33,414 nt of DNA from contig CAJQMT010000031.1 in the NCBI GenBank assembly GCA_905479475.1, forward strand, positions 1-33,414, given 5' to 3'. Below the pieces are notes generated by a model, which ran no database searches, had not been told where the DNA came from, and saw only the letters and a program-made list of their open reading frames with translations. A program made the position numbers and the translations under genes. Position 1 is the stretch's first letter. Every line of letters begins with the position of its first letter. Below, piece by piece: positions 1 through 7,976 of the stretch. The stretch is from an uncultured Flavobacteriaceae bacterium. GTDB lineage: Bacteria > Bacteroidota > Bacteroidia > Flavobacteriales > Flavobacteriaceae.

Positions 1-132
1 TTCGTATCCGTTTTTTTTCAATTCCGAAATTTGCGCCACAAGATTTGCGATTCGTTTTTCATCTGGCAATCCAGACGAAAGCGTCAGTACATTGGAACCA
101 ATTTTGACTAAAATTCTTTTTGACAAACTCAT
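1..132 (-). CDS. proB: Glutamate 5-kinase, N-terminal fragment (runs off the window)
   Basis: The 44 codons visible begin at the ATG at 132 and read MSLSKRILVKIGSNVLTLSS, followed by a short helix-forming stretch, and leave the window in frame at base 1. The VKIGSNVLT stretch is the nucleotide-binding start of the amino acid kinase fold as found in glutamate 5-kinase, the ATP-dependent first step of proline synthesis from glutamate. Only this first strand and helix can be seen, so catalytic residues further in cannot be checked and another amino acid kinase is possible. A -7 promoter box lies 25 bases upstream. In flavobacteria proB is often followed by proA, which would lie beyond the left edge. 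Confidence 0.8.
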   Translation of the reverse strand, partial: MSLSKRILVKIGSNVLTLSSGLPDEKRIANLVAQISELKKNGYE

Positions 133-156
133 GACGTTGCGGGATTCTACTTTCCA

Positions 157-164
157 CAAAAATA
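157..164 (-). promoter_or_regulatory. -7 promoter box for proB
   Basis: Read on the minus strand this is TATTTTTG, a full match to the Bacteroidota -7 consensus TAnnTTTG. It predicts a start of transcription near 151 and a leader of about 19 bases. I found no TTG at the expected -33 spacing. Confidence 0.5.
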
Positions 165-209
165 CAAATTTGACTTGTAATGAAGAGGCTATTTTTTTAA
201 AACAAAAAA

Positions 210-243
210 ACGCTGTCTGAAAAAGAACTTTTTCAGACAGCGT
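210..243. terminator. Strong bidirectional hairpin terminator
   Basis: A perfect 16 bp inverted repeat (ACGCTGTCTGAAAAAG and its complement) with only two unpaired bases at the centre. Read on the minus strand it is followed by a T-rich run, so it should end the lipoprotein transcript (stop at 265) before proB. The plus-strand side is also T-rich. Confidence 0.85.
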
Positions 244-264
244 CTATTTTTATTTTGGAAAATT

Positions 265-1170
265 TTATTCCACTAGATTTCCTTCTAAATCGTAAAGTAA
301 GAATTTTTCAGTGCCTTCACTATAATCCAAAACATAGCGTATGGTACCAATTTTTTCATTGTTTGAATTGAATAAATCTTGTTCGATGGCAAAGTCTTTT
401 TCGTTTTCTTCAGCAGCAACAAAATCTTCATCATTCAATAACATTTCAAAGTGATAATCCATTTCATTCAATTCAAAACCCATATTGAATTTAAATGTTA
501 TCGGAAGGTCTTCTTCAAAAACTTCTTCTAAACTGTCATCGGGGCCTAAAGTCGCTTCCGCGGATATGTTCGTTCCGCTGCCTTCTAAAAGAAAAAATAA
601 ATTGTTGTCAAAGTCTAAGGTTCCTGTGAGTTCTCCTACGATTTTAAAAATGAAAGTACGCGAAGTTGGGCTATTGATTCTTAAGGTTTCTTCAAATTCG
701 ATCGTAGCGAATGTTGTGAGCTGAAAGTCTTCGCGTTTATCGATGGCATCTTCTTCTATAATGTACTTTATGCTGAAGGAAGAATTTTCTGTTTCGGCGT
801 ATAAATTATCGATATCACAATTGGTGATTTTGATTCCATCGATGGTAAAGTAGCGTTCCGTTACTTTATAAAAGTCATCTTCGGAAATAATGTATTCCTC
901 AACTACTTCGTGTTCACAATCGACCGTTAGTCTGTTTTGAATCTCTTTTTTTAAAAAGGAATTTCCATCAAAAACTGATTTTTTCTTAGGAGTTTCTTTG
1001 AATTGATTGGAATCCTCTTCTGTGAGCGAAGAAATTTCCAAAGATTCTAATTTTTCACTGATAGCGGGTAAATTTTCATCAATGGCGGTTTCAGTTTCAT
1101 CATTGGAACTACAAGATCCAATGATAATGGTCAGGGTAAGGGCACACATTAAGGCATAAAATTTTCTCAT
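265..1170 (-). CDS. Uncharacterised lipoprotein
   Basis: A 301-residue protein of unknown function. The start is set at 1170 because the protein from there begins with a classic lipoprotein signal peptide: basic MRKF, a hydrophobic core, and lipobox IGSC with Cys20 as the lipidated residue. A longer reading from 1227 would bury that signal. The Ser/Asp/Glu-rich stretch right after Cys20 (SSNDE) resembles surface-export signals known for Bacteroidota lipoproteins, so it may sit on the outer face of the outer membrane; this is inference. The mature part is very acidic and predicted to be mostly beta strand, and I recognise no domain. It follows the EEP enzyme gene by 53 bases on the same strand and may be co-transcribed with it. 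Confidence 0.75.
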   Translation of the reverse strand: MRKFYALMCALTLTIIIGSCSSNDETETAIDENLPAISEKLESLEISSLTEEDSNQFKETPKKKSVFDGNSFLKKEIQNRLTVDCEHEVVEEYIISEDDFYKVTERYFTIDGIKITNCDIDNLYAETENSSFSIKYIIEEDAIDKREDFQLTTFATIEFEETLRINSPTSRTFIFKIVGELTGTLDFDNNLFFLLEGSGTNISAEATLGPDDSLEEVFEEDLPITFKFNMGFELNEMDYHFEMLLNDEDFVAAEENEKDFAIEQDLFNSNNEKIGTIRYVLDYSEGTEKFLLYDLEGNLVE

Positions 1171-1223
1171 GGTGCTGTATTTAATTAATAAAGCCCCGAA
1201 TATAGAACTTTTATTGAGGAGCG

Positions 1224-2273
1224 TCAAAATTTTAACAATTTTAACAAGCTTATATAAACAGGATAGTGATCACTATAACCATGGGTAAAAGTACCGTTGG
1301 CAAAACTGCGATAGGGGTAACCTTTGTATCTTCCCGATGCTAGTGTGAGGTATTGTGGATTGAAAATTTGGCTTTGAAAAAAACCAAGAGTTTCGAAGGA
1401 TTTGCTTTCCGACAACAATCCGCCACTGATAAGAATTTGATCGAACAAATGTACTTTATCTCGATAAGCCAAAGTTCCCAGTCCTTTTTTATAAAAAAGT
1501 TCGAAGGGATTGTAGAATTCGTTTTTTGCTGTTTTGTTTTTTCTTTTTTTGGTGTTCAATATTTTTTTAAAACTTGAATTGGTGGGGTTGTCATTGAAAT
1601 CTCCCATGATGACAATATTTGCTTGGGGGTTGTCTGCAAAAAGGCTGTCGCTTATTTTTTTATTTAAAAAAGCAGCGCGTTCTCGGAGGTGTCGACTTTT
1701 TTTTTCTCCGCCTCTACGAGAAGGCCAATGGTTGACAAGAATATGGAGCAACTCATTGTCCAAATACCCAGAAACGAGTAGTACATCTCGCGTATGTATG
1801 CGCATTCCTGTTTCGGTCCATAATTTCAGTGTATAGTTTTTGTAATATAAGGGAACAAATGCTGTTTTTTGATAAAGCAAAGCAACGTCAATACCCCTCA
1901 TGTCGGGGGAATCAAAATGAATGAATCCGTAATTTTTTTCTTTCAATGGAGGTGTTTGTAAAAGGTCCTCTAAAACGGTACTGTTTTCAACTTCTGCAAC
2001 GCCCACAAGGCTCGGAGCCTTTTTAGTTTTTTTAAAGCCTATTTCAGAAATAACCTGCGCTGTATTTTTCAATTTTTGAGCATAGACTTTCGAGCGGTTG
2101 TATTGAATTTTAAGTAGGGGACTCTCTTCGTCCAACTTGTCTGGATGATCGATGGTGTCAAACAGGTTTTCTAAATTGTAAAAAGCAAGGGTGTAAATTT
2201 TGTAAGCTTGTTTTTGCGAAAATATGTTCTGAAATGTAAAAAAAAGAAACAAGAGAGAGACAATCAATTTCAT
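1224..2273 (-). CDS. Secreted endonuclease/exonuclease/phosphatase (EEP) family enzyme
   Basis: A 349-residue member of the DNase I-like EEP superfamily, metal-dependent phosphodiesterases acting on nucleic acids or phosphate esters. The first 20 residues form a signal peptide (MKLIVSLLFLFF, ending in FSQ), so it is exported to the periplasm or beyond. Family motifs appear in order: FYNLENLFD (Asn33, Glu35), AEVEN (metal Glu94), NHWPS (Asn181, His182), GDFND (Asp225, Asn227) and SDH (Asp335, His336); the catalytic set is complete. It is transcribed divergently from the TonB receptor, with 87 bases between. A second EEP gene at 6945-7889 shares these motifs and long stretches of the backbone, so the two are paralogues. 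Substrate cannot be told from sequence. Confidence 0.85.
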   Translation of the reverse strand: MKLIVSLLFLFFTFQNIFSQKQAYKIYTLAFYNLENLFDTIDHPDKLDEESPLLKIQYNRSKVYAQKLKNTAQVISEIGFKKTKKAPSLVGVAEVENSTVLEDLLQTPPLKEKNYGFIHFDSPDMRGIDVALLYQKTAFVPLYYKNYTLKLWTETGMRIHTRDVLLVSGYLDNELLHILVNHWPSRRGGEKKSRHLRERAAFLNKKISDSLFADNPQANIVIMGDFNDNPTNSSFKKILNTKKRKNKTAKNEFYNPFELFYKKGLGTLAYRDKVHLFDQILISGGLLSESKSFETLGFFQSQIFNPQYLTLASGRYKGYPYRSFANGTFTHGYSDHYPVYISLLKLLKF

Positions 2274-2360
2274 AATTTTTTATTTTAAAAGTAATGAAAA
2301 TTCTAAACAAATAATTATTTATTTTTTTGTAACTTGTTATCGCTATGATATTTAACTGTT

Positions 2361-4877
2361 ATGAAAAAGAAGAATGCTTTGTTTTCAAGGACGGTAGTTG
2401 CCGTTTGCTTTGTATTTGTTTTTATAGATTCTGAAGGACAAACAACAAATACAGAAGGATCGATTGTTTTTTTAGAAACGGAGGATTTTTTAGAAAACCT
2501 CCACGAGGCTTCCGTTAATTTAAATGGATTTTTAGAAGCAAATAAAGAGGTGTTTTTAAAGACAGCTGCTTTTAGCTTTGGGCAAGCACGTTTTAAAACT
2601 AGAGGATACAATTCCGAAGAAAATACGATTAGTATCAATGGGATTCGAATGAATAAGTTGTGGGATGGCAGGCCACAATGGAGCAATTGGGGAGGTTTGA
2701 ATCATGTTCTGCGAAATCAATTGTTTTCCAATGGAATTGCCGCCAGTGAAACCAGTTTTGGAAGATTGGCAGGCACAAGAGACTATATTACACGAGCCTC
2801 CCAATATCGAAAAGGAAGTTTCATTTCTTTTGGAGCGACCAATGGCAGTTACCGAACGAGAATGATGGCATCTTATTTCTCAGGTTTGCAAAAAAAGGGT
2901 TGGGCAATTGCCGCTTCACTCTCAATTCGATCTGCCAAAGAAGGTTTTACAGAAGGGACACCCTACCGCGCATGGGCTGCTTTTCTCGCTGTTGAAAAAA
3001 AATGGGGTGTAAAACACAGTTTGAATCTTACTGCTTTTTACACTCCCAACCGGAGAGGTAAAAACGCCCCGATCACTGATGAGGTTTTTAAAATCAAAGG
3101 CAGGAGATACAATTCCTATTGGGGATTTCAAAACGGGACGATTAGAAATGCAAGGGTCAAGGAAGTTGCAGAGCCTGTTTTGATGTTGACACATTACTGG
3201 GATTTTTCGAAGCGATTGAGATTGCAAACCACTTTTTTTTCTCAGTTTGGAAAGATAACGAACAGTCGATTGGGCTACCAAAATACGGTGCATCCGGATC
3301 CTACGTATTATAAAAAAATGCCGAGTTATTTTCTGAGAAACACAGACAATCCCAATTTTGGAGATGCTTATTTGGCTCGAAAAGAGCTGCAAGAGAATGG
3401 GCAAATCAATTGGCGAGAATTGTATGAAGTTAATGTCAACAACCAAGAAGCACATTATTACCTCTATGAAGATGTTCGAAAAGAAAATTCATTTCAAATA
3501 AGAATGCAAATAGACTATCGTCTCAACCCGAAAACGACCTATTTGGGAGCGCTTTTTTTTCAAAAATCAAAGAGTCGAAATTTTGCGAGAATACAAGATG
3601 TTTTGGGAGGAGAAGGCTTGTTTGACTTGGACTATTTTGCAGAGGGTCCGCAAAGACAACCAAATTTATTGACTCCTGATAAATGGGTAGCTAAAGGAGC
3701 GATTGTTAAATACCACTACCTTTTGCTTTCGAATCTTGTTTCGCATTTTTCACAAGTCAATTATAAATCCTCGAAAATAGAAGGTTTTGCTGCTTTTTCC
3801 ATGGAACAGGTAAGCTATCAAAGAATAGGAATTTTTCAGAACGGGCAGTTCCCTGAAAATTCCCATGGTACGGGAGTTCAAAATAAATTTTCCTCCGCGA
3901 GTTTGAAAGCAGGACTTTTGTACAAAATATCAGGCAATCATTTGTTGAATTTGAATGGGGGAATTTTTTCTCAAGTCCCATTTTTGAACAAAGTGTATTC
4001 CAATAGCAGAGTCAATCACAATTTTGTCCCCAACCTAGAAAATGAAAAAAAGATTGCGGGTGAACTTTCTTATTTGTTTCGAAATCCGAGAATAAACTCG
4101 AAATTCACCTTGTATGGTACGCATTTTTTCAAAAGCATAGAAAATTCCTTTGCCTATGCGGACGGTATTCGAGGCAAGGCTGATTTTGTGAGTATACTAC
4201 TTACAAATATTGAGAAAAAACACATCGGTTTGGAATGGGGTTTGGAAGTTGAATTGTCAAATACGTTTCAATTGAATATGGTGGTTGCTCTGGGTAGATT
4301 TGCCTATGCCAATGCACCAAACATGTATGTAGAGTCCGATCAATTTACAGGAGAGAATCGTTTTATAGGCAAGAGTTTTTTGAAGAATTACAAGTTGGGA
4401 GGAACCCCTAAAAAAGCCTATTCTATTGGTTTCCAATACAACGATCCTAAGTATTGGTGGGTGGGGGTAAATGCAAATTACTTGACAGACAATTTTATCC
4501 AGATAAGCCCATTGTTGCGCACAAAAAATTTCTTCTTAGACAGCGATGGCGTTCCTTTTAACAGCGAGGTTACGGGAGTACAATTAACCAATGAAGAAAT
4601 AGGGGGCTTGTTGCGGCAAGAAAAATTATCCGCTCCCTTTTTGGTAAATCTTGTAGGAGGAAAATCTTGGAAGTGGAACGAGGCTTATTTGGGGTTGTTT
4701 TTAAGTGCAAACAATTTGTTTGGAACGGTTTATAAAACAGGCGGTTTTGAGCAGGCAAGAAATGCTAATTATCCAAGTTTTTACGTCGATAAAAAATTAG
4801 AGACCGCTTTGTTCGGAAATAAATATTGGTACGGGAAGACAACCAGTTATTTTCTAATCCTATCCTATCGGTTTTAA
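2361..4877 (+). CDS. TonB-dependent outer-membrane receptor
   Basis: An 838-residue protein with a signal peptide (MKKKNALFSRTVVAVCFVFVF), a plug domain over roughly residues 40-150 (including TRGYNSEENTISINGIRMN), and a long barrel region with alternating aromatic strands ending in SYRF, the typical terminal aromatic of an outer-membrane barrel. It lacks the carboxypeptidase-regulatory-like domain found ahead of the plug in many Bacteroidota receptors, so the plug follows the signal peptide almost directly. Such receptors import substrates using energy passed on by TonB. No SusD partner is present; instead the next gene overlaps its stop and encodes a DUF5689 lipoprotein, which likely acts at the cell surface with it. 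Substrate is unknown; the flanking EEP enzymes hint at a phosphorus-containing compound. Confidence 0.85.
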   Translation: MKKKNALFSRTVVAVCFVFVFIDSEGQTTNTEGSIVFLETEDFLENLHEASVNLNGFLEANKEVFLKTAAFSFGQARFKTRGYNSEENTISINGIRMNKLWDGRPQWSNWGGLNHVLRNQLFSNGIAASETSFGRLAGTRDYITRASQYRKGSFISFGATNGSYRTRMMASYFSGLQKKGWAIAASLSIRSAKEGFTEGTPYRAWAAFLAVEKKWGVKHSLNLTAFYTPNRRGKNAPITDEVFKIKGRRYNSYWGFQNGTIRNARVKEVAEPVLMLTHYWDFSKRLRLQTTFFSQFGKITNSRLGYQNTVHPDPTYYKKMPSYFLRNTDNPNFGDAYLARKELQENGQINWRELYEVNVNNQEAHYYLYEDVRKENSFQIRMQIDYRLNPKTTYLGALFFQKSKSRNFARIQDVLGGEGLFDLDYFAEGPQRQPNLLTPDKWVAKGAIVKYHYLLLSNLVSHFSQVNYKSSKIEGFAAFSMEQVSYQRIGIFQNGQFPENSHGTGVQNKFSSASLKAGLLYKISGNHLLNLNGGIFSQVPFLNKVYSNSRVNHNFVPNLENEKKIAGELSYLFRNPRINSKFTLYGTHFFKSIENSFAYADGIRGKADFVSILLTNIEKKHIGLEWGLEVELSNTFQLNMVVALGRFAYANAPNMYVESDQFTGENRFIGKSFLKNYKLGGTPKKAYSIGFQYNDPKYWWVGVNANYLTDNFIQISPLLRTKNFFLDSDGVPFNSEVTGVQLTNEEIGGLLRQEKLSAPFLVNLVGGKSWKWNEAYLGLFLSANNLFGTVYKTGGFEQARNANYPSFYVDKKLETALFGNKYWYGKTTSYFLILSYRF

Positions 4878-6937
4878 TGAAAATAAAAAATATGAAAAAG
4901 AGAAAAATGAAACAGTGGTTCGTGAACGGAAGTTTGTTCTTTGCATTGTGCGCATGTGCAAACGACACAAGTTTTTCAGTCCCAGAAATTTTATGTGATG
5001 ACAATGCGCTGGAAACTACTCATACAATGGAACAAATCAAAGGAATGGCAGGTTTTGGAGTTCGAGAATTTACAGAGGACGTAGTCATTTCAGGATATGT
5101 AGTCTCTTCTGACCGCGATGGGAACTTTTACAAAACATTGATGCTACAGGACGCTTTAGAAAATCCTATGTCCGCTTTGCGGTTTGCTGTGGATCATACA
5201 GAATATCATGCGACATATGAGTTGGGGCGGAAGGTTTTTGTGAAATTAAAAGGTTTGGCAATCGGTTATCACTATGGACATTTGACTATTGGAGAATCCC
5301 GAGGGAATGCGTTGGAGAACATCTCATCATTTTTAATGGAACAGCATTTTTTGAAAAATTGTGAACGAGGAATGATGGTTCCCAAAACAAGTCGTTTTTC
5401 TCAGTTGAATGAAGAAGATACAGGGATGCTATTGGGATTTCCCGAAGTACAATTTCATCCGCAGGAACTGCAAAAAACCTATGCAAATACTGACAATACA
5501 CAGACAGTCGAATTGAAACTACAGCAGTGGACTTCAAATTGTAGCGGACAGGAGGAAATAATTTTGAAGAACAGTGGTTTTACAAACTTTAAAAGCCAAC
5601 AAATTCCTTCGAAAAAAGGAGAATTGACAGCTGTTTTAGAAAAACGATATGGGGACTATTATTTGGTAGTTCGAAGTACAAAGGATGTATTTTTTGAAGA
5701 AGTTCGTTGTGAAGAGAGCACATCACTAGAACCTACAATTACGATGACCGATTTGAGAGCGAAGTACGAGGGAAAATTGCTCGAATTTGGAGTTGATAAA
5801 AATTTTATTCTAGAAGGTTTCGTTATCTCTTCAGACGAAGAAGGCAATTTTAACAACGAGATTTTTTTACAAGATACAGCTGAAAACCCAACAGCAGGCA
5901 TTCGTATTTTAATAGAGTTGGAAAACTATTTTGAAAAATACGCAATGGGTCAAAAAGTATATGTAAAACTCAATAAGTTATACATGGATCGGGTGAATGG
6001 AAAATTAACGGTGGGTATTTACAAGAAGGGTTCTGTAGGAGAAATTTCAGAAGGGCAATTGCACGAATTTTTGATAGGAACTTTGGAAAAATTGGATTTG
6101 GTCCCAATGGAAATAGCAAACCTTGCTGATTTTTCTCGAGAAAATGTGTTGGTTTCTTTGTTAGATGTGCAACTTTCCAAAGAGGAAAAAGGGAAAGCAT
6201 TCACTTATTTTTCTGGGGAAGAAACAGCCATTCGATTTCTGGAAAGTTGTGGAGAATATCAAAAAATAGGTGTTTTTACACGAGAAACATCCAATTTCTC
6301 CGATCAAAAATTTCCGATAGGAAACGGCAAAATAACAGGTGTTTTTTACAAGCAAAATTCTTTGCCAATAGTGCAGTTACGGAATTTGGAGGATGTATCT
6401 TTTTCTCAGGAGTATGAAGATTGCCCTGTAATCATTCCTCAAATATTGATCACAGAAATAGCAGATCCTGACAATAGCACGGGTGCCCGCTTTGTAGAAT
6501 TGTACAATGCTGGAAGTCATTCTATAGATGTGTCGGGCTGGCATCTGAAAAAATACATCAATGGATCTAAGTTCGCTTCAGGAGAAGGAGTGTTCTTAAA
6601 TGGAGTTTTAGACGCCAAAGCATTTTATATTGTGGCAGGCGCTGCGTTTTCTTCTTTTTTTGAAACAACTGCAAATCTTACAGATTCCTACATTTCAGGA
6701 AATGGTGATGATGTTTATGAGCTTACAGATTCTTATGGAGAGCGACAAGATATTTATGGGATTATAGGAGAAGACGGTTCAGGAAAATCATGGGAATATA
6801 CCGATGGTGGTGCTACTCGAAAAAAAACCATTGATACCCCTACTGGTGATTTTGATTTTGCCGAGTGGGAGGTGTTTTCTAAGACAAATGGCATGGCAAA
6901 AATAGCCCCACAAGATTTTAGTCCTGGTTTTCGATAA
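4877..6937 (+). CDS. DUF5689 lipoprotein with two repeats and a C-terminal lamin-tail domain
   Basis: The start at 4877 is chosen because its ATG shares one base with the receptor's stop (TAATG), implying translational coupling; ATGs at 4892 and 4904 are alternatives. From there 686 residues follow, beginning with basic residues, a hydrophobic core and a likely lipobox LCAC (Cys27). Two related modules follow, near residues 65-200 and 305-450, each with a GYVVSSD or GFVISSD strand, LQDxxENP, a GxKVxVKL strand and a LTIG or LTVG strand: the DUF5689 domain, which resembles an OB-type fold. From about residue 522 lies a lamin-tail-like domain (ILITEIADPD, FVELYNAG, DVSGWHL). It is probably a surface lipoprotein that helps capture substrate for the receptor. 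Lamin-tail domains are often found with secreted nucleases. Confidence 0.8.
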   Translation: MKIKNMKKRKMKQWFVNGSLFFALCACANDTSFSVPEILCDDNALETTHTMEQIKGMAGFGVREFTEDVVISGYVVSSDRDGNFYKTLMLQDALENPMSALRFAVDHTEYHATYELGRKVFVKLKGLAIGYHYGHLTIGESRGNALENISSFLMEQHFLKNCERGMMVPKTSRFSQLNEEDTGMLLGFPEVQFHPQELQKTYANTDNTQTVELKLQQWTSNCSGQEEIILKNSGFTNFKSQQIPSKKGELTAVLEKRYGDYYLVVRSTKDVFFEEVRCEESTSLEPTITMTDLRAKYEGKLLEFGVDKNFILEGFVISSDEEGNFNNEIFLQDTAENPTAGIRILIELENYFEKYAMGQKVYVKLNKLYMDRVNGKLTVGIYKKGSVGEISEGQLHEFLIGTLEKLDLVPMEIANLADFSRENVLVSLLDVQLSKEEKGKAFTYFSGEETAIRFLESCGEYQKIGVFTRETSNFSDQKFPIGNGKITGVFYKQNSLPIVQLRNLEDVSFSQEYEDCPVIIPQILITEIADPDNSTGARFVELYNAGSHSIDVSGWHLKKYINGSKFASGEGVFLNGVLDAKAFYIVAGAAFSSFFETTANLTDSYISGNGDDVYELTDSYGERQDIYGIIGEDGSGKSWEYTDGGATRKKTIDTPTGDFDFAEWEVFSKTNGMAKIAPQDFSPGFR

Positions 6938-6944
6938 GAAAGTA

Positions 6945-7889
6945 TTATTGCGTAGCTGTCTCTAAAATTTCAAAAACAAGGTATACAGGAAAATGATCGC
7001 TTGCGCCGCCCATATAATATTTTCCTCGGTACGTTCGAAAAGGTTCCCCTTTGAATTTCCCTAGCGGATTCAGTAAAAAGGAGGCATTGAAAACAGCGGC
7101 TTTTTTGTATTGTATTTTCGGGTGGCTTTGCAAAGATTTTGAAATCAAAATTTGATCAAAAAGCATCCATCTCCCATAAAATTTTGAAGAACCTTGGCCC
7201 GCTTCAAAAAGAGGAAGCATTGGATTGGAAAGGACTGTCTCCGTCAAGGTCGCCAAGCTTTCATCCGTGGGATTGTCGTTGAAATCGCCCATGACAAGTA
7301 CGTTTGGACTTTTTTCGGGAATACCATTCACAGCACTTCGTAAAAATTGGGCAACGGCATTTCTTTTTGTTTTCGTCTCTTCGTGTCCGGTGCGTTTCGA
7401 AGGCCAATGGTTGACGTATACATGTATGGTTTCGCCGTGAAACAATCCCTTTATATACAAAATATCTCGTGTGTAGTCTCTCTTGCCCTGCTTGTCGAAC
7501 AGGACTACTGGAAGAGGACTTGATTCAATTACCTGGAAATAATCTGTATGATACAACAGAGCAGTGTCCATGCCTCTTTCATCCTTAGAATTGAAGTGTA
7601 CATAGGAATAAGAAAATTCTTGCAAAGGTTTTGATTGTGTCAAATCTTGTAAAACTTGGTCGTTTTCAACCTCCGCCAGCCCGATAAGAAGGGGAGGCAG
7701 TGCACAACAGTCTCCTCCAATTTTTGAAAGGGCATTCCCGATTTTGTTGATTTTGATTTGATACCGATATGGCCCCCATTTTTTTTTGCCTTTGGGCGTG
7801 TAATCTTTGTCTAAAGTGTACTTTCCATCTTCAGTGTCAAAGAGGTTTTCCACATTGTAAAAAGCAACAGAAAAATTTTTCACAGCCAT
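6945..7889 (-). CDS. EEP family enzyme without a signal peptide
   Basis: A 314-residue paralogue of the gene at 1224-2273, with the complete motif set: FYNVENLFD (Asn12, Glu14), AEVEN (Glu73), NHWPS (Asn160, His161), GDFND (Asp202, Asn204) and SDH (Asp298, His299). The start is taken at 7889, where MAVKNFSVAFYNVENLFD starts directly in the first strand of the fold; the longer reading from 7916 adds MNLVVISKK, which is not a signal peptide either. The protein is therefore predicted to be cytoplasmic, unlike its paralogue. Its stop lies 7 bases from the stop of the convergent lipoprotein gene, with no terminator between, so the two transcripts must overlap. Likely a metal-dependent phosphodiesterase; substrate unknown. 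Confidence 0.82.
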   Translation of the reverse strand: MAVKNFSVAFYNVENLFDTEDGKYTLDKDYTPKGKKKWGPYRYQIKINKIGNALSKIGGDCCALPPLLIGLAEVENDQVLQDLTQSKPLQEFSYSYVHFNSKDERGMDTALLYHTDYFQVIESSPLPVVLFDKQGKRDYTRDILYIKGLFHGETIHVYVNHWPSKRTGHEETKTKRNAVAQFLRSAVNGIPEKSPNVLVMGDFNDNPTDESLATLTETVLSNPMLPLFEAGQGSSKFYGRWMLFDQILISKSLQSHPKIQYKKAAVFNASFLLNPLGKFKGEPFRTYRGKYYMGGASDHFPVYLVFEILETATQ

Positions 7890-7964
7890 TTTTTTTGAAA
7901 TTACAACCAAGTTCAAGTTACAAAAAAGGATTCAGTCAACAAGGTATCGACCCGACAAAAATCG

Positions 7965-7972
7965 TACATTTG
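7965..7972 (+). promoter_or_regulatory. -7 promoter box for hflX; implies a leaderless transcript
   Basis: TACATTTG matches TAnnTTTG exactly and ends only four bases before the hflX ATG at 7977. Since transcription starts a few bases after this box, the mRNA should begin at or next to the start codon. No TTG was found at the usual -33 spacing. Confidence 0.5.
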
Positions 7973-7976
7973 CAGC

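Noticed and set aside
2922-3455. 177-codon minus-strand frame inside the TonB receptor gene
   Set aside because: Antisense to a gene with clear domains; the translation has no recognisable domain.
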